47,670 nucleotides of DNA from Pseudobutyrivibrio sp. (GTDB taxonomy: Bacteria > Bacillota_A > Clostridia > Lachnospirales > Lachnospiraceae): assembly GCA_024691465.1 (NCBI GenBank), contig JAILNO010000115.1, forward strand, positions 1 through 47,670, in the 5' to 3' direction. Below the pieces are notes generated by a model. The model saw only the letters and a program-made list of their open reading frames with translations. It searched no databases and was not told where the DNA came from. Position 1 is the stretch's first letter, and every line of letters starts with the position of its first letter. Shown here piece after piece: positions 9,957 through 18,813 of the stretch. The position numbers and the translations under genes are program-made.

Positions 9957-10802
9957 TTGTCTTTTTCAAAGGATGTTAAAGAAGAACTTTTTACAGTGAT
10001 TCCCAAGAGCAGACACTGCATGTTGGCAGAGCTTGCAGGGATTTTTACCATGCAAGGATTTGATAGTTTTATGAGCTGTTCAGAGGATCCATTAAATAGA
10101 AAAGTCTTTACTTTATTAAATAAAACACTTAATATAGGAAAAGATGTCACAGCACTTACTGGGGATATCTTATTAGAGACGAATAAAATGCTTAAGCTGT
10201 CATCGGACGGTACCTTAGTGGATGAGTTGTTATTGCAGCAGCCATGCTGTAAGCGTTCATTTATACGAGGTGCGTTTCTTTCGGGAGGATCAATTGCTGA
10301 TCCTAATAAGGGATATCATTTTGAAGTGGTGTGCTCCACAGAGAATCAGGCCATGGCCCTTACCAAGAATATGAATTTCTTTGAAGTGGCTGCTAAATAT
10401 GTTAGTAGAAATGGCAAATTTGTGGTATACCTTAAGGAAGGTGCACAGATAGTTGAGATTCTCAGAGTAATGGAAGCGGCTCATTCCGTAATGGAGCTAG
10501 AGAATATTCGTGTAGTTAAGGAAGTACGTGGCACCATTAATCGTAAGGTGAATTGCGAGACAGCTAATATAGGTAAGACTGTCAGTGCAGCAGTTCGTCA
10601 GATAGAGGATATTAATCTGATAGAAGAGAAGCTAGGATTAGATACTTTACCAGAACCTCTTCAGGAGATTGCACAGGTGAGACTGGAGTATCCAGATACA
10701 CCCCTAGGTAATCTTGGTCAGTACCTCGACCCACCGATTGGCAAATCTGGTGTCAATCATCGACTTAAAAAGCTGGCCCAAATAGCAAATAATCTCAGAT
10801 AA
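9957..10802 (+). CDS. whiA: DNA-binding protein WhiA
   Basis: WhiA is a LAGLIDADG-fold plus helix-turn-helix protein linked to sporulation in actinomycetes and to division and chromosome segregation in Firmicutes. The 281-residue product has the N-terminal segment FSKDVKEELFTVIPKSRHC, the insert QPCCKRSFIRGAFLSGGSI, and the C-terminal HTH including LGNLGQYLDPPIGKSGVNHR. It is slightly shorter than the roughly 310 residues common in the family. The start is TTG at 9957 directly after the rapZ stop, with agagga at 9945-9950. Confidence 0.94.
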   Translation: MSFSKDVKEELFTVIPKSRHCMLAELAGIFTMQGFDSFMSCSEDPLNRKVFTLLNKTLNIGKDVTALTGDILLETNKMLKLSSDGTLVDELLLQQPCCKRSFIRGAFLSGGSIADPNKGYHFEVVCSTENQAMALTKNMNFFEVAAKYVSRNGKFVVYLKEGAQIVEILRVMEAAHSVMELENIRVVKEVRGTINRKVNCETANIGKTVSAAVRQIEDINLIEEKLGLDTLPEPLQEIAQVRLEYPDTPLGNLGQYLDPPIGKSGVNHRLKKLAQIANNLR

Positions 10803-10840
10803 GCCAGCGCAATGTTTTATTAGTTTTTCAGGAGGACGTC

Positions 10841-11089
10841 ATGCAGAAAGAAGTTACAATTCAGATGTCAAATTCAATGGAGGCAACACCAATTGCTCAC
10901 TTAGTGCAGTTAGCTAATCAGTTTGCTAGCTCTATCTATTTTGAGATGGATGAGAAGAAGGTTAATGCAAAGAGCATTATGGGTATGATGAGTTTGGTAT
11001 TAGCTTCTGGTTCTACTGTAGTTATTGATGCTACAGGAGATGATGAAGAGAAGGCTGTTACAGAGCTTGCAGATTTCCTTACAAAATAA
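10841..11089 (+). CDS. HPr-like protein lacking the PTS histidine (Crh-type)
   Basis: The 82-residue protein has the full HPr fold length and the conserved block KKVNAKSIMGMMSL, whose S45 corresponds to HprK target Ser46. The active-site loop is altered: canonical GxHARPA reads SMEATPIA, so E14 replaces catalytic His15 and T16 replaces Arg17. It therefore cannot accept phosphate from Enzyme I in the normal way. This parallels B. subtilis Crh (Gln at 15), whose gene also follows whiA. I infer a regulatory HprK substrate and possible CcpA partner rather than a sugar-transport carrier. caggagg precedes the ATG. Confidence 0.85.
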   Translation: MQKEVTIQMSNSMEATPIAHLVQLANQFASSIYFEMDEKKVNAKSIMGMMSLVLASGSTVVIDATGDDEEKAVTELADFLTK

Positions 11090-11107
11090 TTAATTATAGA
11101 GGGATAT

Positions 11108-12001
11108 ATGTCAATGAGATTACTATTTATAATTAATCCTCGCTCCGGCAAGGGACAGATAAAAGAGCATCTTGCTGACATTTTGGATATTATGATTAAG
11201 GCAGGCTATCAGGTGAGTGTACATATTACACAGGCTGGTGGCGATGCTACATTACAGACAATTGAACAAGCCAAGGATTTTGACAGAATCATTTGCTCGG
11301 GTGGTGATGGTACATTAGATGAGGTAGTTACTGGTATGATGCAGCTTGACCCATCAGAGAGGAAGCCTATAGGATATATTCCTGCAGGCTCTACTAATGA
11401 TTTCGGCAATTCTCTTGGTATAGATAAGAACATGTTAAGTGCAGCGCAGATTAGTGTTTCTGAGAATCTATTTCCATGTGATATAGGTCGATTTAATTCA
11501 GATTCATTCGTATATGTGGCTGCATTTGGTATTTTTACAGAAGTTTCCTATGCAACACCTCAGGATATGAAGAATGTACTGGGACATGCTGCATATATTA
11601 TAGAGGGAGCTAAGCAACTTAGAGATATTCCATCCTTCAGGATGCAGGTGGAGTACGATGGCAATGTAGTATATGACGAGTTCATATTCGGTATGATTAC
11701 CAACTCTAAGTCAGTAGGAGGTTTCCAGGGAATTATCCGAGGGGATATTGGTCTTAATGACGGTGTGTTTGAAGCCACTCTTATTAAGATGCCTCGCAAT
11801 CCAATGGAGCTTAATGAAATCCTTGGTTTCATGACTGGAATTATTCCAGATTCTGACATGGTTTACTCCTTCCAGACCAGTGAGATTAAGTTCACTTGTA
11901 GCGAGGAAGTGCCATGGACTCTAGACGGAGAGTTTGGAGGAAATCATTCAATTGTCAATATCTTAGATGAAAGAAGTGCCCTAGAAATAGCTATTGAATA
12001 G
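11108..12001 (+). CDS. Diacylglycerol/lipid kinase (YegS/DgkB family)
   Basis: The 297-residue protein carries the N-terminal INPRSGKG motif, the nucleotide-binding GGDGTLDEVVTGM (about 61-73) and YIPAGSTNDFG (about 86-96) typical of DAGK-catalytic proteins. Members phosphorylate diacylglycerol or related lipids on the inner membrane face, recycling DAG from lipoteichoic-acid or phospholipid turnover. The exact lipid cannot be told from sequence. The gene starts 18 nt after the HPr-like gene and probably ends this operon. A promoter for fba overlaps its last codons. Confidence 0.9.
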   Translation: MSMRLLFIINPRSGKGQIKEHLADILDIMIKAGYQVSVHITQAGGDATLQTIEQAKDFDRIICSGGDGTLDEVVTGMMQLDPSERKPIGYIPAGSTNDFGNSLGIDKNMLSAAQISVSENLFPCDIGRFNSDSFVYVAAFGIFTEVSYATPQDMKNVLGHAAYIIEGAKQLRDIPSFRMQVEYDGNVVYDEFIFGMITNSKSVGGFQGIIRGDIGLNDGVFEATLIKMPRNPMELNEILGFMTGIIPDSDMVYSFQTSEIKFTCSEEVPWTLDGEFGGNHSIVNILDERSALEIAIE

Positions 12002-12022
12002 CAAATTACGTTATGTTAAAAT
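11994..12022 (+). promoter_or_regulatory. Sigma-A promoter of fba
   Basis: TTGAAT (11994-11999), a 17-bp spacer and TAAAAT (12017-12022) with an upstream TG (extended -10) precede fba. Transcription should begin near 12029, giving a leader of about 50 nt. The -35 box lies inside the end of the lipid-kinase gene. Confidence 0.7.
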
Positions 12023-12077
12023 TTGCGTTAGATGGGGTTGAATAAACCAAATAACGTTTTATGGAGGAATATTTATT

Positions 12078-12941
12078 ATGTTAGTTTCTGCAAAAGAAAT
12101 GCTTGATAAAGCAAAAGCAGGCCACTATGCAGTAGGCCAGTTTAACATCAATAACCTTGAGTGGACTAAGGCTGTATTACTTACAGCTCAGGAGCTTAAC
12201 TCACCTGTAATCCTTGGTGTATCTGAGGGTGCTGGTAAGTACATGACAGGTTTCAAGACAGTTGCAGCTATGGTTAAGGCAATGGACGAGGAGCTCGGTA
12301 TTACAGTACCTGTAGCACTTCACCTTGATCACGGTACATACGAAGGATGCTATAAGTGCATCCAGGCAGGATTCACATCAATCATGTTTGATGGTTCTCA
12401 CTATCCATTCGAGGAGAATCTTGCTAAGTCTACAGAGCTTGTTAATGTTGCTCACGGTCTCGGCCTTTCTATCGAGTGCGAAGTTGGTTCAATCGGTGGT
12501 GAGGAAGATGGCGTTGTAGGTATGGGCGAGTGTGCTGATCCTAACGAGTGCAAGACTATCGCTGATCTTGGCGTTGATATGCTTGCTGCTGGTATCGGTA
12601 ACATCCATGGTAAGTATCCTGCAAACTGGCAGGGACTTTCTTTCGAGACTCTTGATGCTATTCAGCAGAAGACAGGTTCTATGCCACTCGTACTTCACGG
12701 TGGTACAGGTATCCCAGCTGATATGATTAAGAAGGCTATCGAGCTCGGAGTATCTAAGATCAACGTTAATACAGAGTGCCAGCTTTCATTCGCTGATGCT
12801 ACTCGTAAGTATGTTGAGGCTGGTAAGGACCTTGAGGGTAAGGGATTTGATCCTCGTAAGCTTCTTGCTCCTGGTACAGAGGCTATCAAGGCTACAGTTA
12901 AAGAGAAGATGGAACTTTTTGGTTCAGTTGGAAAGGCTTAA
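12078..12941 (+). CDS. fba: Class II fructose-bisphosphate aldolase
   Basis: This cytosolic glycolytic enzyme cleaves fructose-1,6-bisphosphate to DHAP and glyceraldehyde-3-phosphate. The 287-residue protein shows the class II zinc motif HLDHGTYEGC (about 83-92), SIMFDGSHYPFEEN, ECEVGSIGG and HGGTGIP with its zinc histidine, then the phosphate-binding KINVNTECQ. Codon use is strongly biased toward a few codons, as expected for a highly expressed gene. tggagg precedes the ATG at 12078. It has its own promoter and a terminator, so it is probably monocistronic. Confidence 0.96.
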   Translation: MLVSAKEMLDKAKAGHYAVGQFNINNLEWTKAVLLTAQELNSPVILGVSEGAGKYMTGFKTVAAMVKAMDEELGITVPVALHLDHGTYEGCYKCIQAGFTSIMFDGSHYPFEENLAKSTELVNVAHGLGLSIECEVGSIGGEEDGVVGMGECADPNECKTIADLGVDMLAAGIGNIHGKYPANWQGLSFETLDAIQQKTGSMPLVLHGGTGIPADMIKKAIELGVSKINVNTECQLSFADATRKYVEAGKDLEGKGFDPRKLLAPGTEAIKATVKEKMELFGSVGKA

Positions 12942-12976
12942 TTGACCATGTCGGTTTAGCTTTCAGTTGAGCTTTG

Positions 12977-13018
12977 GAAAGACAATCGGTGGGGAACCTT
13001 GCTGATTGTCTTTCTTTA
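12977..13018 (+). terminator. Terminator-like hairpin after fba
   Basis: GAAAGACAATC (12977-12987) pairs perfectly with GATTGTCTTTC (13004-13014) around a 16-nt loop and is followed by TTTATATATA. The 11-bp stem and T/A-rich tail fit an intrinsic terminator. It ends about 30 nt before the glutamine synthetase start, so it could also act as an attenuator for that gene. Confidence 0.65.
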
Positions 13019-13047
13019 TATATAGTAGTTGGAAAGGATACTTAATA

Positions 13048-15168
13048 ATGGAAGAATATTTTAATGTGGCAGACATCTTTGGTGAGAATGTATTTAACGA
13101 TACTGTCATGCAGGAGCGCTTACCAAAGAAGACCTATCAGAAATTAAAGCAGACTATTTCTGAGGGTAAGGAACTAGATTTAGAGACAGCAGATGTCATT
13201 GCTCACGAGATGAAAGAATGGGCAATTGAGAAGGGAGCTACTCACTATACACATTGGTTCCAACCTTTGACAGGTATTACTGCAGAGAAACATGATTCCT
13301 TCATATCAGCACCTTTACCATCAGGTAAGGTCCTCATGAGTTTTTCTGGTAAGGAATTAATAAAGGGTGAGCCTGATGCATCATCATTCCCTTCAGGCGG
13401 ACTTAGAGCCACATTTGAAGCTAGAGGATATACAGCTTGGGATCCTACATCACCTGCATTTGTTAGACAGGATGCTGCTGGAGCTACACTTTGTATTCCT
13501 ACTGCTTTCTGTTCATATACTGGAGAGGCCCTGGATCAGAAGACACCACTTCTTCGTTCTATGGAAGTGCTATCTGAGCAGGCTATTAGATTACTTAGAT
13601 TATTTGGCAACACTACATCAAAGCGAGTTACACCTTCAGTTGGTGCTGAGCAGGAATACTTCCTTATTGACCGTGAGATGTATCTTGCCCGCAAGGACTT
13701 AATGTATACAGGACGTACACTCTTTGGAGCTATGCCTCCTAAGGGACAGGAGATGGATGATCATTACTTTGGTGCCATTCCTGAGCGTATTGAGAGTTAT
13801 ATGAGAGATGTTAATATCGAGCTTTGGAAGCTTGGTGTATCATCTAAGACACAGCATAATGAGGTAGCACCTGCTCAGCATGAGCTTGCTCCTATCTATG
13901 CTCAGTGTAATGTGGCAGTTGATCACAATCAGATTATTATGGAGACCCTTCGTAAGGTTGCTAATAGACATGGTCTTCAGTGCCTTCTTCACGAGAAGCC
14001 ATTCGATGGTGTTAATGGATCAGGTAAGCATGATAACTGGTCACTAGTAACAGATGATGGTATTAATCTATTTGAGCCTGGCAAGTCACCACATGAGAAT
14101 ATTCAGTTCTTACTTGTGCTTTGCCTAGTACTTAAGGCTGTTGATACTCATGCAGATCTTCTTCGCGAGTCTGCTTCTGATGTAGGTAATGACCACAGAT
14201 TAGGTGGTAACGAGGCACCTCCAGCTATTATTTCAGTATATCTGGGAGAGCAGCTTGAGGATGTATTGACACAGCTTATATCTACAGGTACAGCTACTAA
14301 TTCTAAGAAGGGCGAGAGACTTGCAACAGGTGTTAGAACTCTTCCTGACTTTAGAAAGGATGCTACTGACCGTAACCGTACATCACCATTTGCATTTACA
14401 GGTAACAAGTTCGAGTTCAGAATGGTTGGCTCTCAGGATTCAGTTGGTGAGCCTAATGTAGTACTTAACACTATTATGGCTGAGGCCCTCTGCGAGGCTT
14501 GTGATGAGCTTGAGAAGGCAGCTGACTTTGATGTGGCCGTACATGATATGATTAAGAATCTTGCTACTAAGCATCAGCGTATCGTATTCAATGGTAATGG
14601 ATATGGCGATGAGTGGATTGAGGAGGCTAAGAAGCGTGGCCTTCCTAGCATTAATTCTTTAGTAGAGGCAATTCCAGCTCTTACTACAGAGCCTACAGTA
14701 TCTATGTTTGAGAAGTTCAAGGTATTCTCTAGAGTAGAGCTTGAGTCCCGTGCCGAGATTGAGTATGAGCAGTACATTAAGACCATCAATATCGAAGCTA
14801 AGACCATGATTGATATGGCTTCTAAGCAGATTATTCCAGCTGTAATCGGTTATGCTACAGAGCTTGGAGTATCTATGGGTACTATTGCAGATGCATGCCC
14901 TGAGGCGGATATAAGCACTCAGAAGGAGCTCCTTATTGAGGTATCTGACTATCTTCGCGATGCAAAGGTTGCCTTAGCTAATCTACAGGATATAAGTCAG
15001 AAGGCATTTGCTATGAAGACTTCTAGCTGCGACAAGGCTAACTACTATCATGATGAAGTTATCAAGGCTATGGATGCACTTCGTGCTCCAGTTGATCACT
15101 TAGAGATGATTGTCGATAAGGATTGCTGGCCAATGCCTAGCTACGGAGATATGATTTTCGAAGTATAA
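13048..15168 (+). CDS. glnN: Type III glutamine synthetase
   Basis: The 706-residue protein is the long GSIII (GlnN) form, which makes glutamine from glutamate and ammonia as a dodecamer. Recognisable segments include [32 protein letters not shown] (metal-binding glutamates), [27 protein letters not shown] and [16 protein letters not shown]. The frame is open from 13006, but ATG at 13048 (after ggaaagg at 13031) gives the usual GSIII N-terminus. Its terminator is shared with the convergent pbp1A. Confidence 0.95.
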   Translation: MEEYFNVADIFGENVFNDTVMQERLPKKTYQKLKQTISEGKELDLETADVIAHEMKEWAIEKGATHYTHWFQPLTGITAEKHDSFISAPLPSGKVLMSFSGKELIKGEPDASSFPSGGLRATFEARGYTAWDPTSPAFVRQDAAGATLCIPTAFCSYTGEALDQKTPLLRSMEVLSEQAIRLLRLFGNTTSKRVTPSVGAEQEYFLIDREMYLARKDLMYTGRTLFGAMPPKGQEMDDHYFGAIPERIESYMRDVNIELWKLGVSSKTQHNEVAPAQHELAPIYAQCNVAVDHNQIIMETLRKVANRHGLQCLLHEKPFDGVNGSGKHDNWSLVTDDGINLFEPGKSPHENIQFLLVLCLVLKAVDTHADLLRESASDVGNDHRLGGNEAPPAIISVYLGEQLEDVLTQLISTGTATNSKKGERLATGVRTLPDFRKDATDRNRTSPFAFTGNKFEFRMVGSQDSVGEPNVVLNTIMAEALCEACDELEKAADFDVAVHDMIKNLATKHQRIVFNGNGYGDEWIEEAKKRGLPSINSLVEAIPALTTEPTVSMFEKFKVFSRVELESRAEIEYEQYIKTINIEAKTMIDMASKQIIPAVIGYATELGVSMGTIADACPEADISTQKELLIEVSDYLRDAKVALANLQDISQKAFAMKTSSCDKANYYHDEVIKAMDALRAPVDHLEMIVDKDCWPMPSYGDMIFEV

Positions 15169-15184
15169 TAATTTTATAATAATA

Positions 15185-15216
15185 AAGCCTAGCACTTATG
15201 TGCTAGGCTTTTGTTT
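15185..15216. terminator. Bidirectional terminator, glnN / pbp1A
   Basis: AAGCCTAGCAC (15185-15195) and GTGCTAGGCTT (15200-15210) form an 11-bp perfect stem with a TTAT loop. T-rich sequence lies on the + side (TTTGTTTT) and, read on the - strand, TTATTATTAT lies on the other, so the hairpin can end both convergent genes. Confidence 0.85.
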
Positions 15217-15223
15217 TATGTAT

Positions 15224-17809
15224 TTATTGGCCACCGCCAATTACTTGTATAGTACCTTCTTCACTGGTTGAATCAGTAGTGGAAGTGGTTCCTCCTCCTA
15301 CAGATCCACTATTTGGCAATTGATATCCACCGTGGATAGTACAGTATGAACCGAAGGTAGAACCGTTGACAGCATATGGCTCGTCCTCTGAACCCGCAGC
15401 TCCATCAACTATGAATACTCCTGTGTAATATGGACATTCTGAATTAGCAAACTGATGAGATTGAGTACATACATTACCGAGATAATGCTTGTCGCAATAC
15501 TCAGTAGGCTCTGTGCCCTCCTCGAAGTATTCGGTGTATACCTGAGATCCTCTAGGATCGCAATCACACACACCGCTAATTGCAAGCTTACCTGACTTCT
15601 TACAAACTGTGGCAGTAACGATGCCATCTGGCTTGGTGAAATCTTTATACTCGAGATTCTCGTGTATACGGCTCATTACAGCCTTCCAAATAATCTTAGA
15701 GTATGTTGTATAGCTCTGAGGTGTATTATCGTCGAAACCGCCCCATATAACGGCTGTATAGTATGGTGTATAACCAGCGAATACAGTGTCTCGATTCTTA
15801 GTAGTGGTACCTGACTTACCGGCAATTGCCATATTAGAGAAGTTGGCTGCCTTACCAGTACCTGCTGTCATAACATCCTGCATGGCATTAGTTAAAAGCC
15901 AAGCTGTGGTTTCCTTGAGAACTCTATTAGGGGTGTTATCCCTGTTATCAAGGATTATATTACCCTGATGATCAACTACAGTTGTGTAGAAGATTGGATC
16001 GTAGTGCTCACCACCATTAGCTATAGTGGCATAAGCAGTGGTAAGGTCTAAGTTAGTAACACCATTGGTGATACCACCTAATGCAAGAGCCTGGTTATTA
16101 TCTCCATCTGTAAGAGTGGTAATACCTAAATCCTGCGCATACTGGAAACCTAAGCTAGTGCCTATGTCTCCCATTACCTCAACGGTAACTACATTAATCG
16201 AATTAGTGATGGCTGTACGAATATTAGTCCAGCCTAAATACTTATTATTGTAATTCTTAAGTGATGTACCATCTGCATATGTAGTAGGCATATCGTTCTC
16301 AACTGAAGCAAGAGTCATGCCACCTGCATCAAGAGCTGCGGCATAGCAGGCCACTATCTTAAAGGTTGATCCTGGCTGACGGGTAATTCCTGTGGCTCTA
16401 TTAAGAGTCTTAGCTGCCTTCTTGTCACCACGACCACCAGCCATAGCCACTACCTGGCCTGTGGATTGATCCATAACAGTCATAGCTGCTTGTGGTTGAA
16501 GTGTGTATGTAACGGACTCACCAGCGATTTCATCGCCAGGTTCCATAATGGCTGCTTTATATTCCTCGATGGCAGCTGCGGCTTCTTCCTCTGTCTCAAA
16601 CTCTAGATTATAGCTAGACTGACTAGATTGATAATAGGAAAGCATAGTGGTGTCTGAGTAATTGGCTGTAGAACCATCGGACTTTGTAATAGTCAATCTA
16701 TAGGAGAAAGATACGGCTTCCATTCCGTTGTAGTTGTCAGTGTTGTTAATCTCCTCATCAACTATATTTTGGATAGCTGAATCCTGAGTAGAGTAGATTG
16801 AGAGGCCACCTGAGTAAAGCAATGTGTAAGCCTCTGTCTCGGAATAACCCAGACGAGTCTGCAGATCACTTATTACTTCATCTGTAAGTGCATCTACGAA
16901 ATAAGAAGTAGATGAGCTTGCAAGTTCAGTGTTGAGTACCTGAATCCTATCATATACATCATCTGCAAGGGCCTCTTCATACTGACTCTGATTGATGAAG
17001 CCTTGGTCAAGCATATTGCTAAGTACCTTCTTACGTCTCTGAGCATTATCCTCGGGATGTGAGATAGGGTTATATTTGGTAGGGTTCTGAGTGATACCAG
17101 CAATAACAGCACATTCTGAAAGTGTCAAATCAGAAACATCCTTATTAAAATATCTTTCAGCAGCGGCTTCAACACCTAGGGTATTCTGACCTAAGTTGAT
17201 ACTGTTGAGATAATTCTCCAGGATAACATCCTTGCTGACAATCTTCTCTAATTGAACAGCTAGATATTGCTCTTGAATCTTACGATTAATGCTATCTAGC
17301 TTGGTTCGTTCTGAAGTCCATGTGGTGAAATAGTTATTTTTTAATAACTGTTGGGTGATTGTACTAGCACCCTGAGAAAAATGGAAACCATCCATGATAC
17401 CTGTCATAGCTGCTCTGACAATACCTTGTGGGTCGATTCCGTTATGTTCATAGAAACGGGCATCCTCGATTGCTACGAAAGCATGCTGCAGATCGATAGG
17501 TATATTATCTAAGGTAACATAGGTTCTATTGGCACCTGTTGAAGCTAAGGTTTCGATTTCATTACCATCTGAATCATAAACTGTACTCATATAACCAGTT
17601 GGAGAAATATCTATGGTAGATACATCAGGCAGCTGATCTATAAGATTCTTTGCATAGAGGTAAGCAATAATACCACCAGCAACCACTACAGAGACAATAC
17701 ATATTAAGGAGATGCGAATAATAGCTAGGCTAGCACTATGGTGCTTTCGCTTCCTCTGTCCTGCAAGCTTGGCGGATTGCTTAGCTGCGTTTTCTTTTCC
17801 GTAATTCAT
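15224..17809 (-). CDS. Class A penicillin-binding protein (PBP1A type)
   Basis: This bifunctional peptidoglycan glycosyltransferase/transpeptidase is 861 residues from ATG at 17809, which has ggagg at 17819-17815. Longer in-frame starts would run into the divergent yigZ. It has a basic cytoplasmic tail, a membrane segment (about 28-52), a GT51 domain with catalytic E115 in EDARFYEHNGID, and a transpeptidase domain with S481-x-x-K484 (GSTFK), SIN and K665 of KSGT. A cysteine-rich tail (7 Cys) and a Gly/Ser/Thr-rich end follow. It is the only minus-strand gene supported here. Confidence 0.94.
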   Translation of the reverse strand: MNYGKENAAKQSAKLAGQRKRKHHSASLAIIRISLICIVSVVVAGGIIAYLYAKNLIDQLPDVSTIDISPTGYMSTVYDSDGNEIETLASTGANRTYVTLDNIPIDLQHAFVAIEDARFYEHNGIDPQGIVRAAMTGIMDGFHFSQGASTITQQLLKNNYFTTWTSERTKLDSINRKIQEQYLAVQLEKIVSKDVILENYLNSINLGQNTLGVEAAAERYFNKDVSDLTLSECAVIAGITQNPTKYNPISHPEDNAQRRKKVLSNMLDQGFINQSQYEEALADDVYDRIQVLNTELASSSTSYFVDALTDEVISDLQTRLGYSETEAYTLLYSGGLSIYSTQDSAIQNIVDEEINNTDNYNGMEAVSFSYRLTITKSDGSTANYSDTTMLSYYQSSQSSYNLEFETEEEAAAAIEEYKAAIMEPGDEIAGESVTYTLQPQAAMTVMDQSTGQVVAMAGGRGDKKAAKTLNRATGITRQPGSTFKIVACYAAALDAGGMTLASVENDMPTTYADGTSLKNYNNKYLGWTNIRTAITNSINVVTVEVMGDIGTSLGFQYAQDLGITTLTDGDNNQALALGGITNGVTNLDLTTAYATIANGGEHYDPIFYTTVVDHQGNIILDNRDNTPNRVLKETTAWLLTNAMQDVMTAGTGKAANFSNMAIAGKSGTTTKNRDTVFAGYTPYYTAVIWGGFDDNTPQSYTTYSKIIWKAVMSRIHENLEYKDFTKPDGIVTATVCKKSGKLAISGVCDCDPRGSQVYTEYFEEGTEPTEYCDKHYLGNVCTQSHQFANSECPYYTGVFIVDGAAGSEDEPYAVNGSTFGSYCTIHGGYQLPNSGSVGGGTTSTTDSTSEEGTIQVIGGGQ

Positions 17810-17828
17810 AATAACCTCCAATTTAGAC

Positions 17829-17860
17829 TTCATTATACCAAAATAATCTTTTATAATAAA
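17829..17860. promoter_or_regulatory. Overlapping divergent promoters, pbp1A(-) / yigZ(+)
   Basis: On the + strand TATAAT at 17852-17857 lies 17 bp from TTCATT at 17829-17834. On the - strand TATAAT at 17837-17832 lies 17 bp from TTTATT at 17860-17855. Each -35 covers the other's -10. Both -10 boxes are consensus and both -35 boxes are weak. Confidence 0.5.
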
Positions 17861-17893
17861 GAGAACTAGGCGCAGATAAATAAAGGAAATATT

Positions 17894-18547
17894 ATGAGTG
17901 ATAAAGAATACAAAATCATTAATAAAGGCGGAATAGGAGAGATCGAAGAGAAGAAATCTAGGTTTATTGCACATATTTCTCCAGTGACATCTGAGGAGGA
18001 AGCCGTAGCTTTCATCAATTCCACCAAGAAACAGTATTGGGATGCCCGTCATAATTGTTCAGCTTTCGTAATAGGTACCAACAATGAGATAACCAGGTGC
18101 AATGATGATGGCGAGCCTGCTCAGACTGCGGGACGCCCTATGCTGGATGTGCTTTTAAGAGAGAATATCCATAATTGCGCAGTGGTTGTAACTAGATATT
18201 TCGGAGGAGTCCTGCTTGGCACAGGCGGTCTTGTTAGAGCATATCAGGGAGCTGTGCAGGAAGGGCTTAAGAATTGTGAGATACTAGCACCTAAGGACGG
18301 CAAGACCTGCACCATTACTACCGACTATAATGGCTATGGCAAGATTGAGTATATTTTACGTGATAAGGAACTCCCTATATTGAATACAGATTTTGGAGCA
18401 GAGGTCATCATATCCTCAGTTGCCCCTACAGAGATGGTATCAGATATCGAGAAATTAATCGCTGATAAAACAGCGGGAAGTGCCGTAATTACGTGGAGTG
18501 ATGAGATTAAATATGACATTTTAAATGGCCAACTTCTCAAATTTTAA
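17894..18547 (+). CDS. YigZ/IMPACT (UPF0029) family protein
   Basis: The 217-residue protein has the family motifs KKSRFIAHISPV, WDARHNCSAFVIG, NDDGEPAQTAGRPML and TRYFGGVLLGTGGLVRAYQ. The family is related to eukaryotic IMPACT and has a C-terminal RNase/EF-G-like fold. The bacterial function is not firmly established; it is often annotated as a translation-linked regulator. aagga precedes the ATG. It is transcribed divergently from pbp1A and followed directly by the tRNA-Gln promoter. Confidence 0.93.
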   Translation: MSDKEYKIINKGGIGEIEEKKSRFIAHISPVTSEEEAVAFINSTKKQYWDARHNCSAFVIGTNNEITRCNDDGEPAQTAGRPMLDVLLRENIHNCAVVVTRYFGGVLLGTGGLVRAYQGAVQEGLKNCEILAPKDGKTCTITTDYNGYGKIEYILRDKELPILNTDFGAEVIISSVAPTEMVSDIEKLIADKTAGSAVITWSDEIKYDILNGQLLKF

Positions 18548-18575
18548 AAAAGTGAAAAAAAGTTGAAAAAAGTGC

Positions 18576-18604
18576 TTGCCATTTTAAAATCTATGCTTTA
18601 TAAT
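18576..18604 (+). promoter_or_regulatory. Promoter of tRNA-Gln
   Basis: TTGCCA (18576-18581), a 17-bp spacer and consensus TATAAT (18599-18604) lie 34 nt before the tRNA. An A-rich tract (18547-18575) upstream resembles an UP element. The segment AAAAAAGTGCTTG around the -35 recurs in the rRNA-type promoters near 47320 and 47410. Confidence 0.85.
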
Positions 18605-18637
18605 AGCATTCGTTGACGCGGTAAAGCAGATACATAT

Positions 18638-18709
18638 TGGCCCATCGCCAAATGGTAAGGCAACGGACTCTGACTCCGTCATTTCAAGGTTCGAATCCTT
18701 GTGGGCCAG
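18638..18709 (+). tRNA. tRNA-Gln (CTG anticodon)
   Basis: A 72-nt cloverleaf: acceptor TGGCCCA (18638-18644) pairs with TGGGCCA (18702-18708), with discriminator G at 18709. The anticodon stem ACGGA/TCCGT holds loop CTCTGAC with anticodon CTG (18670-18672), reading CAG. The T arm is CAAGG-TTCGAAT-CCTTG. CCA is not encoded. A dedicated promoter and terminator flank it. Confidence 0.95.
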
Positions 18710-18711
18710 TT

Positions 18712-18743
18712 AAGACCTAAGCATTTGCTTAGGTCTTTTTTTT
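18712..18743 (+). terminator. Terminator after tRNA-Gln
   Basis: AAGACCTAAGC (18712-18722) pairs with GCTTAGGTCTT (18727-18737) with an ATTT loop, followed by a run of T. A strong intrinsic terminator. Confidence 0.9.
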
Positions 18744-18777
18744 ACCCGAAATTATGGAACTAATTATTGCGATTAGT

Positions 18778-18783
18778 TATAAT
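18778..18783 (+). promoter_or_regulatory. -10 box for thioesterase-cvfB-ridA-trxB genes
   Basis: A consensus TATAAT follows the tRNA terminator and lies 30 nt before the thioesterase start. The best -35 candidate 17 bp upstream (TGGAAC, 18755-18760) is poor. Confidence 0.4.
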
Positions 18784-18813
18784 AGTTTTCAGTGAGCACT
18801 AAGGAGGTTAGCG

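Noticed and set aside
17810..18052. 81-residue N-terminal extension of the PBP
   Set aside because: It runs through the promoter region and into the divergent yigZ; the ATG at 17809 has a clear ribosome-binding site and gives a normal N-terminus.
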